Shown one piece after another: positions 56,730 to 64,000 of a stretch of 64,000 nucleotides of DNA. The DNA comes from Lasiosphaeria ovina. Its lineage: Eukaryota > Ascomycota > Sordariomycetes > Sordariales > Lasiosphaeriaceae. Each line of letters begins with the position of its first letter. Within the stretch, counting starts at the first letter, position 1. A program made the translations under genes and the position numbers. The notes beneath the pieces are model-generated. The model saw only the letters and a list, made by a program, of their open reading frames with translations. It was not told the DNA's origin and searched no databases. The stretch covers positions 4,092,001 through 4,156,000 of the forward strand of contig JAULSN010000002.1 in assembly GCA_033439765.1 (NCBI GenBank). The letters run 5' to 3'.

Positions 56730-59524
56730 ATGGACGTCGCTCACCCCACGGCAGGCTGGGAGCAACTTGGCGGACGCTTCTACCGCAAGATCCAACTTTA
56801 CACGCAGGTTTTTGACCAGGACCGCGACCTCGACAACTACCTTGTCGCGGGGGCGCAATACGGCGGGGCGATAGGTGGGTGGCTGCTGTTGTTTTCCGCC
56901 CGTTCAAGCTCTGCTCTGCTCTAGCTATGCTTCGAGGCAGCTAGCTAGCTAGCTGAACTTGTGCTCTAGCTCTCACGCGCTGACCTTGGCCGTCTGCAGC
57001 GCTGTACCGCGATGAGGAAAAGCTCGTCGCCTTCCATCCGGCAAGGTCCACCAAGCCCAGCATAGAAATCTACAGCTGCGCCGGCAAGCCCATCCGCAAC
57101 ATCCCCTGGGACAAGGGCTCCATCCGGGGCCTCGGTTGGTCCGAGGACGAGAAGCTGCTGGTGGTGACAGCGGACGGCACCGTCAGATGCTACTACGACC
57201 TCCAGGGAGATTTTACCCAGTTTTCTCTCGGCAATGGCGCCGACGATGTTGGTGTCAGCTCTTGCCGCTTCTACGGCCACGGGCTGGTCGCGCTGTTGTC
57301 AAACAATGCTCTTGTCTCGGTCTCGTCGCTGGACGAGCCGCGCCCGAAGCTCCTGGCGTCGCCCCCCGAGGGCAAGGTTCACGCGTGGACCTTGATCCCG
57401 CCTGCGTATACCCTATCGCGCTCCGTCGAGGTCCTCTTGAGCATCGAGCAGACCGTCTACTTGTCCGACGCCACCGAGTGCGAGGACCGCTTCCTAGACA
57501 TCGGCCCCTTCACCCACATCGCTGTCTCGCCCAACGGCAAGTTTGCCGCATTGTACACAGCCTCGGGTCAGGCGCATGTCATTACGAGCGATTTCCAGAA
57601 TCGCCTGAGCGAGCACGATTCGAAATCTAAGATCGTCCCAAAGTACTTTGAATGGTGCGGCAACGATGCCGTCGTAATCGCGTGGGAGGACGAAGTCCAT
57701 CTTGTCGGCCCTGCCGGGTCGCTGGCCAAGTTTTATTACGACAATGGCCGGGTCCATATTGTCCCAGGTGAGTAGTTGTCTTAATGGTGGTAACTGCGTC
57801 ACGCCTTGCTAACATGCCCCCAAGACTTTGATGGAGTTCGCATCATCTCCAACGACACGTGCGACTTTCTGCAGAAGGTCCCCGATGTCATTGAAGACGT
57901 CTTCCGCCTCGGTACAGACTCGCCGGCATCCATACTCCTGGATGCCGTCGAGCAGCTCGAGATGCAGTCGCCAAAGGCTGATGACAACATCCAGCTGATC
58001 CGATCCCACTTAGTTGAGGCGGTCGACACGTGCGTGAACGCTGCGGGCCATGAATTCAACATACACTGGCAAAAGCAGCTCCTCAAAGCTGCCTCGTTTG
58101 GCAAGTCGGTGCTTGACATCTACAACAGCGACGACTTTGTCGATATGTGTGAAACTCTGCGCGTCCTCAACGCCGTCCGCTTCTACCAGGTAGGCCTTCC
58201 GTTGTCGTATGAGCAGTTCCAGCGCCTCTCGCCCTCGGCGCTCATCACGCGTCTACTCAACCGCCACGAGTACCTGCTGGCCCTCCGGATAGCCGGATAC
58301 CTGCGCCTGCCCACAGATAAGATCTATGTGCACTGGGCTTCCGCAAAGGTCCGTGTCGGTGCCGAGGACGATGACGCCATCTGCCGCAAGGTGGTTGAGA
58401 AGCTCTCGGGGAAGCCGGGCATTTCCTTCGAGGCTATTGCCCGTGCCGCTTACGACGAAGGAAGGGGCCGGCTAGCTACGGAGCTCCTGAACCACGAACC
58501 GCGCGCCGGCCGCCAGGTGCCGCTGCTGCTTAGCATGGAGGAGGACGAGGTCGCTCTAGACAAGGCTATTGAGAGTGGTGACACGGACTTGGTGTACTTT
58601 GTGCTGCACCAGCTCAAGCGCAAGCTGCCGCTCGTAGCGTTTTTCCGTGTCATCAACGCTCGACCCACAGCCACGGCACTAGTGGAGGCGTCGGCGCGCC
58701 TCAGCGACGAAGATGACCGCGAGGACACGGCGCTGCTCAAAGATCTGTACTACCAGGATGACCGCCGGCTGGATGGGGCCTCTGTATTTGTCCGCGAGGC
58801 GCTACGCCAGTCTGACAGCCGGACCGCCGTCGACAAACTAGCGCTCGCTGCTAAGCTTCTCACTGATAACGCCAAAGAAAACACATTTGAGCTGAGCGCG
58901 CTCAAGGAGGCAGCTACGTTGCTCCGCATGCAGGAGGCCTTTGACCGTGATCTGACTGACACCTTCACGGGGCTGTCGGTCAACCAAACTATGTTCAAGC
59001 TAATACGGCTCGGCTACCACGGGCGAGCCAAGAAGATCCAGAGCGAGTTCAAGGTGCCGGAAAAGGTCGCCTGGTGGATCCGGTAAGCATATGTCCGATA
59101 TTTCTACAGAGCCACCGCTGACCAGACAACATAAAAGGCTGCAGGCACTTGTGGCCAAGAGAGACTGGAACGAAATCGAGGAGGTGTCGCGGACGCGAAA
59201 GAGCCCCATCGGCTGGGAGGTAGGAGAAGCAAATCACCAAGCTGCACCCGAACTTGCTAACCGAATCGCGCACAGCCATTTTACAACCAGACATTGCAGG
59301 CGGGTAATCCACGACTGGCCGCCCTTTTTATCCTAAAGTGCACGGGGCTCGAGGTCGGACAGGCCATCACCATGTACGAGAAGTGCGGCATGCGTGTCAA
59401 GGCAGCAGAGGAGGCGGTCAAGATCAAGGACGCCGAAGCGTGGAGCAAGCTTCTCGAAGCAGCGGGCAGGGACACTCAAGAGGGGCGCGAGATTGAGCGC
59501 CTTGGGCAAGCGTTTAGGAGATGA
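56730..59524 (+). CDS. VPS16: HOPS/CORVET core subunit Vps16
   Basis: Five exons, 56730-56874, 57000-57767, 57825-59082, 59138-59219 and 59276-59524, encode 833 residues; introns are 125, 57, 55 and 56 nt and all phases agree. Vps16 belongs to the class C core shared by HOPS and CORVET, tethering complexes for endosome and vacuole fusion; it binds the Sec1/Munc18 protein Vps33. The N-terminal half is the beta-propeller (WEQLGGRFYRKIQLY, GLGWSEDEKLLVVTADGTVRCYYDLQGDFTQFSLG, KYFEWCGNDAVVIAWEDEVHLVGPAG). After DFDGVRIISNDTCDFLQKVPDVIEDVF comes the alpha-solenoid (about 410-833) with LRVLNAVRFYQVGLPLSYEQF, LATELLNHEPRAGRQVPLLLSM, KLIRLGYHGRAKKIQSEFKVPEKVAWWIR and the tail KSPIGWEPFYNQTLQAGN. Near the expected length. 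Intron 1 holds a (CTAG)n repeat. Confidence 0.95.
56939..56954. repeat. (CTAG)n repeat in VPS16 intron 1
   Basis: Four tandem CTAG units, self-complementary, near the middle of the 125-nt intron. Confidence 0.8.
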
Positions 59525-60715
59525 ATAGCTCGTGCGCTTCATCTGGGCTGTGAGGCATATATTGGTACCAGTGCACATAACAAGATATATCTTATATTCA
59601 ATTCAGAGTATGGTGCCCAACATTTTGCTTTGTTGCACGTTTAATATGTCATAACGAGTACTGATGATTGACGATGGCTAGAGTACGTAGAAATGTGTTT
59701 ATCTCTTCCCGCTCCGCGTACTGAGTCATAAGCAGCAGAGTTCGGTTGAACTAAGTTTGTTCCATTAAACAAGGTGAAAAAATCATATCCACCTTATGCT
59801 AAAGATATATAAACCCGCCGCTAGCTCCGGCCAGGCCGTTGGACATACAACAAAACCTTGCTCGAGAGTTCGCCTTCCCTCACGTCCTACCATCCTACCC
59901 CCACTCCCACGGCTCAGATCGACGAGGCGGGAGAGAGTAACGCAGCAAATGGATGGACAGCGTGGCCCTTGAGATATGATTTGATACCCAGCTATCCTAC
60001 CATACCTACCAACCTTACCTACTTTCCCTACCTTTCCTTCCCTACCTTACCCTACCTACCTACCTACCTACCTCGCCTTGCAATGGAGAGAAAGACATGA
60101 CCGCAACCTGGAATCCACAACTAGCCGCCGCCACCTACCCGCCCACCCTCTCTCCCAAGTGTTTTCCAGCTCTCCGAGTGCGTCGAGCGTATATTTCGAG
60201 GGTGGTTATAAAGAAGAGATTAACAAAAAACCATGACATACGAGAAACAAAGAGAGAAAAAAGCTAGATAAAGTGCATCACAAACATCCTCCTTCCCCCC
60301 CACCCCCCGCCCATGAACCAACCAACGCAAAAACACACCGGCCGCATATATTACGCAAAAGCGTCCCGTGTCTCTCTCTCGCAATGCTGAAGTAGGCCCG
60401 TAACCAAAAGAGAGAGAGGTGGGGGGGAGAAAATGTAGAAAGAGAAAGGAAGGATAAATAGGCGAACCCCTCTCCCCCGTCTCTTCTTACTCTTCCCTCA
60501 CACGAAATAGCCAACTCCGTTTTGATGCGCCCCAGATTATACACATCTCGTCGAGTGAGAGGGGAAACTCACTCCAAGAACCAATCACACATGCCCCCGC
60601 CTTCCCGCCAGCAATGCATGCTCACCAGTACTAGAAGGACCAAAATCAACATGCTACTGCCTGCCCCATGGGGTAAAAAAAAAGAAGACAGGAAATAGGA
60701 AAGAAGCACGCCGGC
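59525..60715. other. Intergenic region between convergent VPS16 and DMA1
   Basis: AT-rich after the VPS16 stop, then a CCTA/CCTT repeat at 60001-60073. The final part has C-rich, G-poor + strand sequence likely in the DMA1 3' UTR. No coding ORF supported. Confidence 0.45.
60001..60073. repeat. Degenerate (CCTA)n repeat
   Basis: CCTA/CCTT units, perfect for five units at 60053-60072 and imperfect to the left. It is not telomeric in sequence. Confidence 0.8.
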
Positions 60716-62827
60716 CTATTGGATGTCGTCTTCCTCAGCATGACGAGCGGCGATAGCAGCCTCGAGACTGTCAATTCTGACTAGGCCACCTCCGCCTCCG
60801 CTACCGGTTTCGCTTGCAGGAGCTCCGTCTAGCCGCAGGCGGACGCCGCTACCGTCAAAGACCCACGGCCCGGCGTCGTTTCGCGGCGTTATGGGGCCTT
60901 CGTGACTGTTAAGGATAGGAGCTCCCGTAGGGGATGGGGTGCGAATGTCTCTCCGACCGTCACCGCCGGCCGAGATATTGGCAGGGCTCGATACTACACG
61001 CTGGCCTGCCGCGCCGCCCGACGGAATCGGCATGGGGTTAGATGTAGTGTGCGATATTACAGGCCGACCAGAAACCGAGCGGTTGCTAATACTGCTGCTG
61101 CTGCTGCTTCTGTTGCCGCTTTCGAGGAAACCCGGCGAAGTATCCGCCTGGGTCGCGGCCTGCGTTGTGGCCTGGGGCGGCTGGGGAGCGTCCAAAAGCA
61201 TAGTGATGTCTTCGGTCTCCGGTTCCTGGGAAGGACGCGGCTGTGACGGGAATGGGTGGCGGGCGCTGCGGACCGACTCCCTTGACCTACGCGGAGGCGC
61301 TAGGGCTGATGGGCTGTCCGAGGCGGGCTGCGGCTGCAGAAGTGTTCCCTCTGGTGGATGCTCGCCCTCGTCCGAGTCGAGCTGCTCCCACTCCTCGGGG
61401 TCCTCGACTTCGGCCTCGAGATCGGCGGCAGCGCGGCAGTTGGGGCAGATGAAAATCGGATAAGACGGCGAGGATAGCAGAGAGCGAATGCACTTGTAGT
61501 GCCATGTATGTGAACAGGGGGCAACGAACAGACACTGGCAGGGCTGTGGCACTACTAATCAGATATGACGGGCCTTGCAGACTGTCCCGGACCACGGAAG
61601 TGACATACCGCGATGCTATTAAGACATATCGAGCAATCCTGCGAGTACGACTGCGCAGACGAATTGTTCCCCGAGCTGGCTGTCATGTTGCGTAGCCTCT
61701 TGTGGGTTGTCATACTGAGAACGGGTAAGGAGCAGGACTTGGAAGTTGAAGGGATTGCTGTGGACTTACTTGAACGTGTTTAACTTGTTCTGCCAGCCGC
61801 GGTTCAGCTCGAGCCGCATCTTGACGCAGCGAAAAATCATCTCCTCGCCCCCTTTGAAGTCTATGCCCAGCTGCACGATGTCGCCGTCGTTGACTGGGAA
61901 CGGTTTTGACTCGGTGCCGGGGGGACTGAGGCGGATGTGATTCAGGAAGGTGCCCGAGCTGCTTTTGACGTCCCTGATATACCACTTGGCGTCTTCATAC
62001 CAAAACTCGCAGTGCCTCCGACTGACAACCTTGCTCTTGAACCCGACCGGAGCGGCCGACGGCACGTTAGGCGGCACATTAGGCTGGCTATCACGTTCCG
62101 AATACCTCCCGACACGGATCACTTCGGAGCCCGAGGGCAGAGTGCGCGAGACGGGCGTGAATGTGAGCGATGGCCGCGTTGCGCGCGGGTCGTAGAATGT
62201 GCTGAAGCGGATTGAAGGTAGAGCGTCCATGGTGCCGTCATGTCTGGCCATGGCGTCGCCCGTAGTGGCGGACCGTGCCCGGGTCATCGTAGAGTTAGTT
62301 GTCGTGGCGGCGGCGTTTGCGGCGTCGGCAGTGCCCCCGGTAATAGTGGGGGTTATAATGGATGGGACAGCCAAGGAATCGCTGGATCGCCTTCCAGAGG
62401 CCGTCGACGGCGTTGATGGTAGGCCGAGCGAGGGTGGCCGTAAAAATATATTAGAAGACGAAGAGGAGGGGTTTGCCGCAGCGGGTAGACTCTCGGACGC
62501 GCTGGTATGCCGTGTCAAGGGATCGCTTTCGGCTCGTAAGAGGCTGGCCGGCAGTCTGAACAGAGGCGACGAGGGGGAGGCCGATGGGGAAGGCAAAAGC
62601 GACGCCTGAGCGGAGGGTTGTGGAGAGGAGTGCTGGTGATGTTGCTGTTGCTGTTGCTGTTGCTGGTGCTGGGCGGTGCCGTGTTCCCGTGATAGGAGAT
62701 GGTAACTTCGGAGATAACTGAGGCCTCGCAGCCTGCTTGATCTCGAAGTAGGTGGCACCGGCGTAGCAGAAACCGCAGAGACAGCGGTATTCCCAAGGCC
62801 CGGTGCTGTGGGCGCGGCAGGAAACAT
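60716..62827 (-). CDS. DMA1: FHA-RING E3 ubiquitin ligase (Dma1/Chfr family)
   Basis: Three exons, 62827-61770, 61714-61609 and 61543-60716, encode 663 residues; introns are 55 and 65 nt. Dma proteins combine a phosphothreonine-binding FHA domain with a RING finger and act in the spindle and septation checkpoints by ubiquitylating scaffold proteins. The first ~200 residues are low-complexity (polyglutamine, Ser/Pro). The FHA domain (about 235-350) shows VIRVGRYSER, SKVVSRRHCEFWYEDAKWYIRDVKSSSGTFLNHIRL and VQLGIDFKGGEEMIFRCVKMRLE. The RING-H2 has ligands C380, C383, C398, H400, H403, C406, C421 and C424; it is split after A388 by intron 2. The acceptor GCCACAG restores NSIAPCQCLFVAPCSH. A long disordered C-terminus (about 430-663) with acidic end follows; yeast Dma1/2 lack it. 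Confidence 0.92.
62641..62665. repeat. (GTTGCT)n-like repeat encoding polyglutamine in DMA1
   Basis: Reads as CAA/CAG glutamine codons on the coding strand, near residue 55-62 of DMA1. Confidence 0.85.
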
Positions 62828-63290
62828 TGACGGGGGGGCTCCAACGTTGACGATTGCCGGCGCTGTGTCAGTCCGATGTAAATGGGGATGGAAAATTGCC
62901 TATGGGGGGGGAGAACGGGCGGCGGTCGTTAACAGACATCTATCAGGCGGCCTACGCTCCATTCCCTGCGAGGTCATGCCGCCTCCATTGGCCTAGGGGG
63001 TGGTCAGTGGACTCACGGTGCTTGTTCGTATTTAGTGGGCTGAGATGGGAAATGGACGAATTAGCACAGTGCTGCCTCCGCTGGCAACCTTACTAAGGCC
63101 TTGTTTCCAGGCCAAGTTTATGCAGCATCCCTGGGGGGATGAATGATTTGGCTTATCGATAAGCGCGGTGGCGGCCGATTGCCTGCGGCTTGTATGCGAC
63201 TCGAGAATTTGAACCTGGACCCAAACCCTCGTCTGTACTGTATAGCGCTCACACGACATCCAGAAGCCTCTGCCGGACCACATCGCCGCC
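62828..63290. promoter_or_regulatory. Divergent upstream region DMA1 / MAS2
   Basis: 463 bp between divergent starts, no coding ORF, presumably the two promoters. Confidence 0.5.
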
Positions 63291-64000
63291 ATGCTTCGAA
63301 TTTGCCGGCCTGCGCGGGCCCTTGGCCAAATCCGCTCGCCATGGAGCCTGGAAAGAGCAGCAATACACGTTGCGATGGGGGCTGCGGCTGGCAGGAAGAA
63401 CACAACAATCACACCCTCGACTACGACAGCGACGACGAGGCGGACGTTTGCCACTGTGCGGTCTCAAACACCAAACCATACACCCAAGGCAAGTCCGATC
63501 ATGTGTACACCTACGCTTACACCTGCGTCCCTACGGCCATAGGCCATGATGGCTGCATGGCGCTAACAGCTGGACCCAGGATCCAACAGAGCGCGACGCT
63601 ATCACGACGCTGTCCAACGGCATCCGCGTGGCCTCGGAAGACCTGCCTGACGCATTCTCGGGCGTGGGAATCTACATCGATGCCGGATCGCGCTACGAGA
63701 ATGACTCACTTCGTGGCGTGAGCCACATTATGGACCGGCTGGCTTTCAAGTCGACCACCGACCGCACTGCTGACGAGATGCTGGAGATGGTCGAGAACTT
63801 GGGCGGCAATATCCAGTGCGCATCGTCCAGAGAGTCCATGATGTACCAGGCCGCCACCTTCAATGCCGCCATCCCCCAGACCATGGGGCTGCTGGCCGAC
63901 ACTATCCGCAATCCAAATCTCACTGATGAAGAGATTGAGCAGCAGCTAGAAACAGCCAAGTACGAGGTCACCGAGATCTGGTCCAAACCCGAGCTGATCC
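63291..64000 (+). CDS. MAS2: Mitochondrial processing peptidase alpha subunit (partial, 5' part)
   Basis: Exon 1 is 63291-63488 and exon 2 runs from 63580 past the window edge; about 206 residues are visible. MPP cleaves presequences in the matrix; the alpha subunit recognises substrate and lacks the zinc site carried by beta. Exon 1 gives a typical presequence (MLRICRPARALGQIRSPWSLERAAIHVAMGAAAGRK ... TRRTFATVRSQ) rich in Arg, Ser, Thr and Ala and free of acids until late. Exon 2 shows DPTERDAITTLSNGIRVASEDLPDAFSGVGIYIDAGSRYENDSLRGVSHIMDRLAFKSTTDRTADEMLEMVENLGGNIQCASSRESMMYQ, where the HIMDR segment replaces the HxxEH of beta. The 91-nt intron uses the donor AAG/GCAAGT, a GC-AG intron, with branch GCTAAC and acceptor CCAG. 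The C-terminal glycine-rich loop lies beyond the window. Confidence 0.92.

Noticed and set aside
60001..60073. Possible internal telomere-like repeat
   Set aside because: The unit is CCTA/CCTT, not the fungal telomere repeat CCCTAA/TTAGGG.

Overview
The window is nuclear DNA from a filamentous ascomycete. The evidence is short introns (mostly 53-105 nt) with GTRNGT donors and CTAAC/CTGAC branch sites, fungal-specific families (STE3-type receptor, MDM34 of ERMES, HAM1-like protein), GC-rich coding sequence against a more AT-rich and microsatellite-rich background, and short inverted-repeat elements. A Sordariomycete, perhaps Sordariales, is my inference from how the proteins read. No taxonomic marker was tested.

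Layout. 0.5-13 kb: nucleoside transporter FUN26 (+), inositol-pentakisphosphate 2-kinase IPK1 (-), ERMES subunit MDM34 (+), YEATS protein YAF9 (-), COQ11-like protein (+) and splicing factor SYF2 (-). 13.3-14.3 kb: an unrecognised 323-residue ORF. 14.3-21.5 kb: no supported gene. 21.5-22.7 kb: an ECL1-type life-span regulatory factor. 22.7-27.6 kb: no gene. 27.6-35.4 kb: P4-ATPase flippase DRS2 (-), CRIPT (+) and an epoxide hydrolase (-). 37.8-39.9 kb: a CRIB-motif protein (-). 39.9-45.7 kb: no strong gene. 45.7-51.5 kb: STE3/PRE-1 pheromone receptor (-) and a HAM1-like lipid-binding protein (-). 53.7-64 kb: DOT1 (+), ATG16 (-), VPS16 (+), FHA-RING ligase DMA1 (-) and the 5' part of mitochondrial processing peptidase alpha (MAS2, +), which runs off the right edge.

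The genes are separately transcribed housekeeping and signalling genes, not an operon or a metabolite cluster. Several share membrane and trafficking themes (ERMES, flippase, HAM1-like, autophagy, HOPS/CORVET), but only ATG16 and VPS16 are arranged so that a shared promoter is plausible.

The main non-coding signal is a family of three ~250-bp terminal-inverted-repeat elements (MITE-like) at about 4.04, 26.63 and 44.67 kb, each in a gene-poor gap. Two genes (epoxide hydrolase, MAS2) appear to use GC-AG introns. I found no tRNA, rRNA, CRISPR array or intact transposase gene, and no convincing new multi-gene system.
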